Made by a program: the position numbers and the translations under genes. From Chloroflexota bacterium (GTDB lineage Bacteria > Chloroflexota > Limnocylindria > QHBO01), in contig VBGQ01000060.1 of NCBI GenBank assembly GCA_005882055.1, forward strand, positions 1,360 to 20,689: a DNA stretch of 19,330 nt. Reading direction: 5' to 3'. Below, piece after piece: positions 1-6,961 of this stretch. The notes below the pieces were generated by a model. The model was not told the origin of the DNA, searched no databases, and saw nothing but the letters and a program-made list of their open reading frames with translations. Positions within the stretch are counted from its first letter, which is position 1. Each line of letters opens with the position of its first letter.

Positions 1-116
1 AGCGTGCGAACCGCCCACCACGTGCTCCACAGTGGGGATCAACCAGCTTGGGGTCCTCCCACGCACATCTGACCAGAAACGCAGCCGACCACCGGCGTGC
101 AATCAGATGCTGCCCT

Positions 117-145
117 TTGGCGGCCCGGGAATTGCTGCGTACACT
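117..145 (+). promoter_or_regulatory. Probable SigA-type promoter of sodN
   Basis: A TTGGCG -35 box (117-122) and a TACACT -10 box (140-145) are separated by exactly 17 nt. Transcription would start near 152 and give a leader of about 31 nt carrying the purine-rich ribosome binding site AGGAAGAGGAG just before the sodN ATG at 183. The -35 box matches the consensus only in its first half, so the call is moderate. Bases 1-116 hold no gene I can recognise. Confidence 0.5.
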
Positions 146-182
146 GTTGGTGACCCGAGTGATGGCAGGAAGAGGAGAGTTC

Positions 183-605
183 ATGCGCAATCCACTGCGC
201 CCCACGCGGCGCGTCCACGCTCACTGCGACATCCCGTGCGGCGTCTACGACCCGGAGCAGGCCCGGATCGAGGCGGAGTCCTGCTACAAGATCATCGAGA
301 AGTACAACGCCAGCAGCGACGAGCTCCTGCGGACCCGATGCATCGCGGTCAAGGAGGAGCGCGCCGAGCTCACCAAGCACCACATCGACGTGCTGTGGCA
401 CGACTACTTCAAGCCGGAGCACCTCGAGAAGTACCCGGACCTGCACGAGACCTGCTGGAAGGCGTCGAAGGCAGCCTCCAAGGTCAAGCAGACGACGGAC
501 ATCGCCGCGGCCAAGGAGCTCCTCACGCTGATCGACAAGATCGACGAGATGTGGAAGGCCACTGGCGGCCCGGAGAAGACCCGCCTGCAAGCGGTCGCCG
601 CATAG
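183..605 (+). CDS. sodN: Nickel superoxide dismutase precursor (NiSOD)
   Basis: The product dismutates superoxide to oxygen and hydrogen peroxide with a single nickel ion per subunit, probably as a cytoplasmic hexamer. The 140-residue precursor carries the diagnostic Ni-hook H-C-D-I-P-C-G-V-Y-D-P at residues 14-24. In the family, the hook His (here H14) becomes the new N-terminus after removal of the leader (here 13 residues, ending VHA), and the two Cys (C15, C19) bind nickel. The mature part would be 127 residues, close to the roughly 117 of Streptomyces NiSOD, and is a helical, charged four-helix-bundle type sequence. ATG 183 is chosen because AGGAAGAGGAG lies just upstream; an in-frame ATG at 162 would only lengthen the leader. 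The processing protease gene follows directly, which supports the identification. Confidence 0.96.
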   Translation: MRNPLRPTRRVHAHCDIPCGVYDPEQARIEAESCYKIIEKYNASSDELLRTRCIAVKEERAELTKHHIDVLWHDYFKPEHLEKYPDLHETCWKASKAASKVKQTTDIAAAKELLTLIDKIDEMWKATGGPEKTRLQAVAA

Positions 606-617
606 CTTCTCAGACCG

Positions 618-1040
618 GTGTCCACGGAGAGGGGCCGCCACCGGCCCCTCTCTTCGTTTCTGGTCCGGGGCGCCGCACTCGGCGCCGGCGTGGCCGCCGT
701 CTCCTTCGCCCGACGCTGGCTCGACGTCGTCGAGGTGCAGGGCGGTTCGATGGCCCCGACCCTGCTCCCCGGGGAGTGGCTCCTCGTGGAGCGACGGACG
801 TACCCCCGCCGGCCCCCACGGGTCGGGGAGATCGTGCTGGCCGCCGACCCCCGCGACCCCACGCGGGAGCTCATCAAGCGAGTTGCCGCGCTCGATGGCG
901 AGACGGGCCTCGTCAGCCTGGCGGGAGATGCACCCGACGCGAGCACCGATTCACGCAGCTTCGGGGCTCTTCCGGTGACCAGCATTCGATGGCGGGTCAT
1001 CGGGCGCTACTACCCGCTCCCGCGGCTTGGCCGGCTGTAG
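618..1040 (+). CDS. sodX: NiSOD maturation protease (S26 signal-peptidase family)
   Basis: This is a signal-peptidase-like serine protease that should remove the SodN leader so that the N-terminal His can bind nickel. It has the S26 boxes in order: G-S-M-A-P-T-L with nucleophile Ser44, E-L-I-K-R-V-A with general-base Lys87, and D-S-R-S-F-G-A-L-P at 111-119. A hydrophobic segment at about 17-31 followed by two arginines is a plausible single N-terminal membrane anchor. The GTG start at 618 lies 12 nt after the sodN stop but has no clear ribosome binding site, and a strong hairpin (627-652) falls inside its first codons. An alternative start is GTG 690, which would give a 116-residue protein without the anchor and closer to the short members of the family. 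The sodN-sodX order is the usual one. Confidence 0.9.
   Translation: MSTERGRHRPLSSFLVRGAALGAGVAAVSFARRWLDVVEVQGGSMAPTLLPGEWLLVERRTYPRRPPRVGEIVLAADPRDPTRELIKRVAALDGETGLVSLAGDAPDASTDSRSFGALPVTSIRWRVIGRYYPLPRLGRL
627..660 (+). terminator. Terminator-like hairpin between sodN and sodX
   Basis: A perfect 10-bp inverted repeat, GAGAGGGGCC (627-636) and GGCCCCTCTC (643-652), encloses a 6-nt loop and is followed by the T-rich stretch TTCGTTTC (653-660). It lies 21 nt after the sodN stop and overlaps the annotated start of sodX. It resembles an intrinsic terminator or partial terminator, or an mRNA 3'-end stabiliser for sodN. Confidence 0.6.
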
Positions 1041-1068
1041 CGGGGTCATCCCACTCGCCCGAATCCCA

Positions 1069-1074
1069 TAGACT
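1069..1074 (+). promoter_or_regulatory. Leaderless-type -10 box of the propeller lipoprotein gene
   Basis: TAGACT ends 9 nt before the ATG at 1084, so transcription would begin about 3 nt ahead of the start codon. There is no ribosome binding site and no obvious -35 box. The same spacing is found before deoC, the ALDH gene and the CGNR gene. Confidence 0.45.
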
Positions 1075-1083
1075 CCGCCCCGG

Positions 1084-2271
1084 ATGCTGAGACGCGGGCG
1101 AGCGTTGAACATCGTGGCGGCAATGTCGGCCCTGACGCTGGCCGCCTGTTCGTCCCCCTCGGATCGTGCGGCGACGCCGCCTGCATCCGTCACCCGTTCC
1201 CTGAAGAGCGTTGCGCCTCACACGGCATCGGCTGCACCAATAGAGGGGACCGTTCTTGGGAGCAGCGCAGCGGGCGTCTACGAAAACACCACGAGGGGGC
1301 GACTCTCGCCGTTCCTCGCAGGATTGGTCCCCCGCGTCTACGTCCCCAATGAGGGATCTGGGGACGTGGTGGTCATCGATCCGGGCACGTTCAAGATCGT
1401 CGGCCGCTTCGGGGTTGGCAGCTCACCGGAGCACGTCACGCCGGAGTGGGATCTGCGGCTGCTGTACGTCAACGACATGGGCAGCAACGCCCTGACGGTG
1501 ATCGATCCGCAAACCAGGCGCCCGGTGCGAAGCATCCGAATTCCGACCCCGTACAACCTGTATTTCACGCCAGATGGCAGCAAGGCGATCGTCGTCGAGG
1601 ATTCAAGCACCTCGGGAGATGGTTCCAAGAACGGCCTTCGCTTCTACGACCGCGCCACGTGGAAGTTCCTGCGCTTCGTCAGTGTGCCGTTCCCCGGAGC
1701 CGACCATCTCGACTTCACTGCCGATGGTCGCTATCTCTTCCTGAGCTGCGAATACTCCGGTGAAGTCGAGCGCGTCGACACGCGAACCATGAAGGTTTCC
1801 GGTGCGATTCATGTCGGTGGCCTCCCGATCGACGTGCGCCTCGCACCGTCGGGAGATCTCTTCTACGTCGCCAACCAGGGGAGCGGTGGCGTCTCGATCA
1901 TCGATCCGCTCGCCATGAAAGTCATCGGCTTCATTCGGACCGGCCGCGGCGCTCACGGCCTCCCGCTCAGCCGCGACGCAACCCGTCTCTACGTCTCGAA
2001 CCGCCTCGCCGGGACCGTCAGCGTGATCAGCTTCGCGGCGCGCCAGGTCGTTGCGACCTGGAAAGTCGGGGGGACGCCGGACATGATGGCGGTCTCCCCC
2101 GACGGCCGCCAGCTGTGGTTCTCCAACCGTTACAGCGGCACCGTCAGCGTCGTGGACACCAGGTCAGGACGGGTCCTGCACGTGATCCGAACCGGCGAAG
2201 GCCCGCACGGCCTCAGCTTCTGGCCGCAGCCAGGCGAGTTCAGCCTCGGCCACAACGGCAACATGCGCTGA
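1084..2271 (+). CDS. YVTN-family beta-propeller lipoprotein
   Basis: A 395-residue exported lipoprotein. Residues 1-22 form a signal peptide with positive N-terminus, hydrophobic core and lipobox L-A-A-C; Cys22 would be lipidated and anchor the protein on the outer face of the membrane. After a Ser/Ala/Pro-rich linker there are about seven propeller blades, each with a V-Y-V-x-N or similar strand, then G-x-V-x-V-I-D and a following I-x-V-G-x-x-P turn (for example 'VYVPNEGSGDVVVID', 'LYVSNRLAGTVSVIS', 'LWFSNRYSGTVSVVD'). This is the YVTN/NHL-like repeat class. Such proteins are typically extracellular binding or scaffold proteins; the ligand cannot be told. No enzyme motif is visible. The gene stands alone between sodX (43 nt upstream) and a convergent small gene (33 nt downstream). 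Confidence 0.85.
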   Translation: MLRRGRALNIVAAMSALTLAACSSPSDRAATPPASVTRSLKSVAPHTASAAPIEGTVLGSSAAGVYENTTRGRLSPFLAGLVPRVYVPNEGSGDVVVIDPGTFKIVGRFGVGSSPEHVTPEWDLRLLYVNDMGSNALTVIDPQTRRPVRSIRIPTPYNLYFTPDGSKAIVVEDSSTSGDGSKNGLRFYDRATWKFLRFVSVPFPGADHLDFTADGRYLFLSCEYSGEVERVDTRTMKVSGAIHVGGLPIDVRLAPSGDLFYVANQGSGGVSIIDPLAMKVIGFIRTGRGAHGLPLSRDATRLYVSNRLAGTVSVISFAARQVVATWKVGGTPDMMAVSPDGRQLWFSNRYSGTVSVVDTRSGRVLHVIRTGEGPHGLSFWPQPGEFSLGHNGNMR

Positions 2272-2304
2272 GTCCTCCGTGGGAGTTCGGCGGCCGAGCG
2301 ACCG

Positions 2305-2676
2305 CTAGGCACACGCGCAGAGACGCGCCACGGCATCGATGCAGTCGGCAGTCTCGGCGGGGAGCATCTCCACACCCTCGCCGGCCTCCGCGCCGACCAG
2401 CCAGTGCGCGCCGGAGGATGGCCGAACGGCCACCGTGGCTTCCGGCGCACGCTCCTGCACGAATCCCACCACGGGACCCAGGCCGGCATCGCCGTATTCA
2501 CGACGGATCGCCGAGGTGTCGATCACGACCAGGTCCGGCCGACGAAGGACGATCGCCTGGTGCAGGCGGGCGGCATCGTTGTAGAAGAAGCCGATGGCGC
2601 CCCCCAACCGGTCATCGAGCCCCGTCGCAAGCTCGTGATCACGCGTCAGGCAATAGAGGATCGTGGGGCTCGGCAT
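2305..2676 (-). CDS. Hypothetical protein, possible degenerate receiver-like fold
   Basis: I do not recognise this 123-residue protein. Its composition is protein-like, with alternating hydrophobic strands and helices: an initial 'TILYCLTRD' strand, a 'RRPDLVVIDTSAI' strand in the position of the phospho-acceptor Asp of response regulators, then a 'PEATVAVRP' strand. This gives a weak resemblance to a CheY-like or other Rossmann-type alpha/beta domain, without the full set of acidic residues. The frame is open further upstream, but ATG 2676 is chosen because longer forms would run into deoC and because an extended -10 element (TGCTAGGCT) lies 10 nt before it. It is divergent from deoC and convergent with the propeller lipoprotein. 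Confidence 0.5.
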   Translation of the reverse strand: MPSPTILYCLTRDHELATGLDDRLGGAIGFFYNDAARLHQAIVLRRPDLVVIDTSAIRREYGDAGLGPVVGFVQERAPEATVAVRPSSGAHWLVGAEAGEGVEMLPAETADCIDAVARLCACA

Positions 2677-2686
2677 CGACCGCGCA

Positions 2687-2695
2687 AGCCTAGCA
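2687..2695 (-). promoter_or_regulatory. Extended -10 box before the small hypothetical gene
   Basis: Reading the minus strand, TGCTAGGCT (a TGn-extended -10 box) ends 10 nt before the ATG at 2676. No ribosome binding site follows, which fits leaderless transcription. It supports the shorter start for this gene. Confidence 0.35.
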
Positions 2696-2746
2696 AAGCC
2701 CACTCCTGGGCCATCCCACCACATCGGCCCTGGCGCTGTTCGGACG

Positions 2747-2752
2747 TAGAAT
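2747..2752 (+). promoter_or_regulatory. Leaderless-type -10 box of deoC
   Basis: TAGAAT ends 9 nt before the deoC ATG at 2762. No ribosome binding site is present between them and no good -35 box lies 16-18 nt upstream. Transcription would start at about 2759. Confidence 0.55.
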
Positions 2753-2761
2753 GAGCGGCCC

Positions 2762-3721
2762 ATGAACTCGACACCCGTCGTACGCGAGGCAGATCGCGAC
2801 CTGACCACCGGACGCCATCAGGCACTCGGCTCGCTGCTGGGGCGCGTCTGGCCCGTCGATCAGGTTGGCGTCGAGGAACGCGCCGCCTCGCTCGCCAAGC
2901 GCAGCATCAAACGCGAGGCGAAGCTCTGGGCGCTCGACATGGTGATCCGCATGACGGATCTGACCACGCTGGAGGGCAAGGACACGCCCGGCAAGATCCG
3001 CGCCCTCTCCGGCAAGGCGATCCGCCCGGATCCCACCGACCCCAGCATCCCCAGCGTCGCCGCGCTGTGCGTCTATCCCAACATGGTTCCGACCGCCAAG
3101 GCCGCGCTCAAAGGGTCAGGTGTGAAGGTTGCCGCCGTCGCCACCTACTTCCCATCCGGTGCGGCGCCGTTGGACGTCAAGCTCCAGGACGTGCGAGACG
3201 CCGTCAAGCTGGGCGCAGACGAGATCGACATGGTGATCGATCGCGGCGCGTTCCTCGCCGGCGACTACGGCCGGGTCTATGACGAGATCGTCGCCGTCAA
3301 GGAGGCGGCCGGGGACCACCATCTCAAGGTGATCCTGGAGACCGCCGAGCTCGAGACGTACGACAACGTTCGTCGCGGATCGGTCCTGGCCATGGCCGCC
3401 GGTGCGGACTTCATCAAGACCTCGACCGGCAAGGTGCAGCCAGCGGCGACCCTGCCGGTGACCCTGGTCATGCTCGAGGCGATCCGCGACTTCTATGCCC
3501 AGACCGGGCGTGCGGTGGGGATGAAACCTGCCGGAGGGATCCGCACTGCCAAGGAGGCGATCGCCTACCTCGTCGTCCTGTACGAGACACTGGGGCCCGA
3601 GTGGATGACGCCCGACCGCTTCCGGTTCGGCGCCAGCTCGCTGCTCAACGACGTGCTGATGCAGATCCGCAAGGAGCGCAGCGGACGCTACTCCGGCGGC
3701 GACTACTTCACCATCGACTAG
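2762..3721 (+). CDS. deoC: Deoxyribose-phosphate aldolase
   Basis: DeoC is a cytoplasmic class I aldolase that splits 2-deoxyribose 5-phosphate into acetaldehyde and glyceraldehyde 3-phosphate in deoxynucleoside breakdown. The active site is complete: the Schiff-base Lys219 in 'ADFIKTSTGK', the proton-relay Lys255 in 'GMKPAGGIRT' and the conserved Asp156 in 'DEIDMVID', together with 'LCVYPNMV' at about 102-109. The TIM-barrel part spans roughly residues 60-300. At 319 residues the protein is longer than the ~250-260 of E. coli-type DeoC because of an N-terminal extension of about 55 residues, as in many high-GC bacterial homologues. The start fits the -10 box 9 nt upstream. The ALDH gene at 5422 could oxidise the acetaldehyde formed, although it is not in the same operon. 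Confidence 0.95.
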   Translation: MNSTPVVREADRDLTTGRHQALGSLLGRVWPVDQVGVEERAASLAKRSIKREAKLWALDMVIRMTDLTTLEGKDTPGKIRALSGKAIRPDPTDPSIPSVAALCVYPNMVPTAKAALKGSGVKVAAVATYFPSGAAPLDVKLQDVRDAVKLGADEIDMVIDRGAFLAGDYGRVYDEIVAVKEAAGDHHLKVILETAELETYDNVRRGSVLAMAAGADFIKTSTGKVQPAATLPVTLVMLEAIRDFYAQTGRAVGMKPAGGIRTAKEAIAYLVVLYETLGPEWMTPDRFRFGASSLLNDVLMQIRKERSGRYSGGDYFTID

Positions 3722-3780
3722 AGACCGATACGCCCTGCCAGCCACCTCACGGTTCGCAGGTCCGATCCGTTTCACATAGC

Positions 3781-4254
3781 GTGCGACTGCCGCCATTTCA
3801 GTCACTGGTCGACGCGCACGCCTCCGAGCTGCATCGGTTCCTGGTCGCATCGGTCGGTCCGACCGATGCCGAGGACTGCCTCCAGGAGACCCTGCTCTCG
3901 GCGCTACGTGCCTATCCGCGGCTGCGAGACGCGACGCACCTGCGCGCTTGGCTCTACACCATCGCGCAGCACAAGGCGACCGACGCCGTTCGGCGCAGCG
4001 TGCGCCACCGGTCTGAGGATCTGGACGGGGTGAATCCCGGTCATCTCGCAGAGCCACCCCATGAGTCGGCCGATGAGGCCTTATGGACCAGGGTCCGTGC
4101 CCTGCCACCCAAACAGCGAGCGGCGGTCATTCATCGGTTCGTCTTCGACCTGGCTTACAAGGAGATTGGAATGCGGACGGGCACCTCTGAGGAGGCGGCA
4201 CGACAGAATGTCGCCACTGGGCTGCGCCGGCTGCGGATGGAGGTAGACCGATGA
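3781..4254 (+). CDS. ECF-type RNA polymerase sigma factor
   Basis: A 157-residue group 4 (ECF) sigma factor that should direct RNA polymerase to a small stress regulon. Region 2 is at about residues 5-70, with 'DAEDCLQETLLSALRAYPRL' (2.2) and 'LRAWLYTIAQHKATDAVRR' (2.3-2.4, promoter melting and -10 contact). Region 4 is at about 105-155, with 'LPPKQRAAVIHRFVFDLAYKEIG' and a helix-turn-helix ending 'NVATGLRRLR'. The GTG at 3781 is the best start because it sits just before region 2; no strong ribosome binding site is visible. Its last codons overlap the ATG of the methyltransferase gene (ATGA), so the two are translationally coupled. No separate anti-sigma gene is present, so control may be unusual. 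Confidence 0.88.
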   Translation: MRLPPFQSLVDAHASELHRFLVASVGPTDAEDCLQETLLSALRAYPRLRDATHLRAWLYTIAQHKATDAVRRSVRHRSEDLDGVNPGHLAEPPHESADEALWTRVRALPPKQRAAVIHRFVFDLAYKEIGMRTGTSEEAARQNVATGLRRLRMEVDR

Positions 4255-4886
4255 CCGAACTCGAGCACCCGCTCTCTCGCCTCCCGGCGTCGGCTCCGTT
4301 TGACGCGAACGCCGCAGCCAGCATGCTCGCGCAGCGCGCGACGGAAGGGGGTCTCGCAGACGTCGCATATGGCTGGCTCGATTCGCCGCTGGGGAAGCTG
4401 ATCGTGGCCGTCACGCCGCGCGGCCTGGTTCGGATCGCCTACGAGCGAGAGGCGGAGGAGGAAGTGCTGCGGGAGCTTGCGGAAGGGGTTTCACCGCGGG
4501 TCCTTCGCGCGCCGCAGCGCACCGATGTCGCGCGTCGCGAGCTGGAGGGCTACTTCGCCGGGACCCTGCGTGCCTTCGACCTTCCCATCGACTGGACGCT
4601 CGTCGATGGCTTCGCTCTGGGCGTGCTGCGGGCCACCGCCCGGGTGCCGTTCGGGCACGTGGCGACGTACGGGGAGATGGCCGCCTCGGCGGGCTCGCCT
4701 CGCGCCGCGCGAGCCGCCGGCAACGCCCTCCATATCAACCCGATTCCCATCGTCGTCCCATGTCACCGGATCGTGCCGGCCTCCGGGGGAATTGGTGGCT
4801 ACGGAGGCGGGGAGGACCGCAAGAAGTTCCTCCTGGAGCTCGAGGGCGCGATTCCCGCCTGGGAGCCCTCGCGCCCTCGCCAGTAA
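4251..4886 (+). CDS. ogt: Methylated-DNA-protein-cysteine S-methyltransferase
   Basis: This suicide enzyme transfers alkyl groups from O6-alkylguanine in DNA to its own cysteine. The acceptor is Cys171 in the hallmark 'PIPIVVPCHRIV', preceded by the winged-helix DNA-binding part 'VPFGHVATYGEMAASAGSPRAARAAGNAL' and followed by 'GIGGYGGGEDRKKFLLELEG'. The catalytic core spans about residues 37-200. About 35 extra N-terminal residues, rich in Ala and Leu, precede the usual 'SPLGKLIVAVTPRGLVRIAY' start of the family. The start ATG overlaps the stop of the upstream ECF sigma gene. This sigma-methyltransferase pairing suggests an alkylation or DNA-damage response in which the extension or the repaired protein influences the sigma factor; that part is inference. 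Naming as ogt rather than ada rests on the lack of an AdaA domain. Confidence 0.92.
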   Translation: MTELEHPLSRLPASAPFDANAAASMLAQRATEGGLADVAYGWLDSPLGKLIVAVTPRGLVRIAYEREAEEEVLRELAEGVSPRVLRAPQRTDVARRELEGYFAGTLRAFDLPIDWTLVDGFALGVLRATARVPFGHVATYGEMAASAGSPRAARAAGNALHINPIPIVVPCHRIVPASGGIGGYGGGEDRKKFLLELEGAIPAWEPSRPRQ

Positions 4887-5421
4887 TCCCGGCCAAATCC
4901 GGGCATAAGCCCCTTCGGGCAGACTCACCAGGGAGCTCCTCACGGCCGTGGATCGATATCGACGCCTTGCTCCACTGATCGCCCGGACTCGCGGCTGGCG
5001 CGCGGACTTTGTCAGCTGCTGGGTCGTCATTCGCGACTCGCGGATAAACCGCCGGAGGGTTGCCGTACATGGCACGGTGTTGAAACGGGTCCTCCCCGCC
5101 GACGGTCGGGCGCTGCGCGGCTGGCTCCAGGACCCCATCGGAACCATCTCGGCCCTGTCCTTCCTGCCAGACATGCAGGGACCATTGGCCGTTCCGGAGG
5201 CCGTCGGATCCGGCGGTCGACAGCAACGTCGAGCGTGCCGGAGGCCGATAGAATGCGAAATTGGCCCTCGCCCATTGGCTACCTGTCCACGGATGCCAGG
5301 GTGGCAAGGAATTCGCGGGTGCGGACGATGACGGTCACCGGGTGCGGAATCGCAGGGAACGATGACCATGGACCGCACTGAGGGCAGGCCAAACAGGCGC
5401 CGGTGACATAATCGGTCGGTC
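4887..5421. other. Gene-poor gap with small overlapping hairpins
   Basis: No convincing gene is found in these 535 nt; open frames on both strands have the composition of chance translations in GC-rich DNA. Directly after the methyltransferase stop are three short, mutually exclusive hairpins: CCCGG/CCGGG (4888-4892 with 4899-4903), GGGC-ATAA-GCCC (4901-4912) and GCCC-CTTC-GGGC (4909-4920). They may form a weak terminator but lack a T-tract. An isolated TAGAAT (5249-5254) looks like a -10 box with no clear gene behind it. The rest of the gap shows nothing I can name. Confidence 0.4.
5404..5412 (+). promoter_or_regulatory. Extended -10, leaderless-type promoter of the ALDH operon
   Basis: TGACATAAT is a TGn-extended -10 box whose hexamer CATAAT (5407-5412) ends 9 nt before the ATG at 5422. 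No ribosome binding site intervenes. It probably drives the three-gene ALDH-cupin-ALDH-like operon. Confidence 0.55.
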
Positions 5422-6957
5422 ATGACGCTCACGAAGAAGGGGGAAAAGTTCGCCCCCGCGCCGGAGCGGCGCCCGGCGCCCGCCTCGTGGGGCCTCGCCT
5501 CGCGTCCCGGCGCTCCCTGGGAGTACGCCCCGGCCCCCGAGGCCACCGACCACATCCAGATCCGGCCCGAGTACGGGCTCTTCATCGACAACGAGTTCTC
5601 CCCCGCGCGCCCCAAGAAGACCTTCCAAGTCCTCAATCCCGCGACGGAGGAATCACTCGCCAAGGTCGCCCACGCGTCCAAGGCCGACGTCAACCGCGCG
5701 GTCAGTGCTGCTCGGCGCGCCTACGACCGGACCTGGTCGCGCCTCCCGGGCAGCGAGCGTGCCAAGTACCTGTATCGGATCGCCCGCATCCTCCAGGAGC
5801 GCAGCCGCGAGTTCGCGGTCGTCGAGACCATGAACTCCGGGAAGCCCATCAAGGAGTCGCGCGACGTCGACGTTCCGCTCGCCGCCGCCCATTTCTTCTA
5901 CTACGCGGGTTGGGCGGACAAGCTCGACTACGCCTTCCCCGGGCTGACCCCACGCTCGCTGGGCGTGGCGGCCCAGGTCATTCCCTGGAACTTCCCGCTG
6001 CTCATGCTGGCCTGGAAGATCGCCCCGGCGCTGGCGTGCGGCAACACCGTGGTCCTCAAGCCCGCTTCCACGACGCCGCTCACCGCCTATCTCTTCGCCG
6101 ACGTCGTGCGCCAGGCGGACCTCCCCCCGGGCGTGGTGAACATCATCACCGGCCCCGGTGAGATCGGCATGGAGCTCGTCAAGCACCCTGAGGTCAACAA
6201 GGTCGCCTTCACCGGCTCGACCGCGGTGGGCAAGATGATCGCCAGGGCCACCGCCGGCACCCACAAGAAGCTGACCCTGGAGCTCGGCGGCAAGGCCGCG
6301 AACATCGTGTTCGACGACGCCCCGCTCGACCAGGCGATCGAGGGGATCATCAACGGCATCTACTTCAACCAGGGCGAGGTGTGCTGCGCAGGCAGCCGCC
6401 TCTTCGTCCAGGAGAACGTCTACGAGCCGCTCCTGGACAAGTTGAAGGCGCGCCTCTCCACGCTCAGGGTGGGTGACCCGCTCGACAAGAACACCGACGT
6501 CGGCGCCATCAACTCCGCCACCCAGCTCGCCAAGATCCAGGAGCTTGTCGACTCCGGCGTCCAGGAGGGCGCGGAGATCTTCCAGCCGGACTGTGAGCTC
6601 CCCACGCGTGGCTACTTCTTCCGCCCCACCCTCTTTACCAGCGTCAGCCAGAGTCATCGGATCGCGCAGGAGGAGATCTTCGGCCCGGTCCTATCGGTCC
6701 TGACCTTCCGAACGCCTGAAGAGGCCGTCGAGAAGGCCAACAACACGCCGTATGGCCTGAGCGCGGGCGTCTGGACCGAGAAAGGGAGCCGGATCTTCAA
6801 GATGGTGGCCGCCATGAAGGCCGGCGTGGTGTGGGCCAATACCTTCAACCGCTTCGACCCGACCAGCCCGTTCGGTGGCTACAAGGAGTCCGGCTACGGG
6901 CGCGAGGGCGGGATCCACGGCCTGGGTGCCTACCTGTCGCTCGATGGCGAGTCCTAG
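5422..6957 (+). CDS. NAD(P)-dependent aldehyde dehydrogenase
   Basis: A full-length, apparently active aldehyde dehydrogenase of 511 residues that oxidises an aldehyde to its acid in the cytoplasm. Catalytic residues are all present: Asn190 in 'VIPWNFP', Lys213 in 'VVLKPAS', the general base Glu287 in 'LTLELGGK' and the nucleophile Cys321 in 'NQGEVCCAGSR'; the coenzyme-binding 'FTGSTAVG' is at 263-270 and 'EEIFGPV' follows near the C-terminus. About 45 proline- and alanine-rich residues precede the fold. The cupin gene begins 4 nt after the stop, and a catalytically dead ALDH-like gene follows, so the three form an operon. With deoC nearby, acetaldehyde is a reasonable substrate, but the specificity cannot be read from sequence alone. 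Confidence 0.93.
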   Translation: MTLTKKGEKFAPAPERRPAPASWGLASRPGAPWEYAPAPEATDHIQIRPEYGLFIDNEFSPARPKKTFQVLNPATEESLAKVAHASKADVNRAVSAARRAYDRTWSRLPGSERAKYLYRIARILQERSREFAVVETMNSGKPIKESRDVDVPLAAAHFFYYAGWADKLDYAFPGLTPRSLGVAAQVIPWNFPLLMLAWKIAPALACGNTVVLKPASTTPLTAYLFADVVRQADLPPGVVNIITGPGEIGMELVKHPEVNKVAFTGSTAVGKMIARATAGTHKKLTLELGGKAANIVFDDAPLDQAIEGIINGIYFNQGEVCCAGSRLFVQENVYEPLLDKLKARLSTLRVGDPLDKNTDVGAINSATQLAKIQELVDSGVQEGAEIFQPDCELPTRGYFFRPTLFTSVSQSHRIAQEEIFGPVLSVLTFRTPEEAVEKANNTPYGLSAGVWTEKGSRIFKMVAAMKAGVVWANTFNRFDPTSPFGGYKESGYGREGGIHGLGAYLSLDGES

Positions 6958-6961
6958 ACCG

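Noticed and set aside
1..30. Possible first codons of a minus-strand gene (GTG at 30, reading V-E-H-V-V-G-G-S-H-A off the left edge)
   Set aside because: Only ten codons are visible and no family or expression signal can be recognised.
3116..4108. Long open frame on the minus strand opposite deoC and the sigma gene
   Set aside because: It is rich in Arg, Pro, Gly and His with no motif, and mirrors real genes with conserved active sites on the other strand; an effect of high GC content.
4948..5331. 127-codon plus-strand open frame in the 4887-5421 gap
   Set aside because: No ribosome binding site, no promoter at a suitable distance and no recognisable pattern; antisense frames are equally long.
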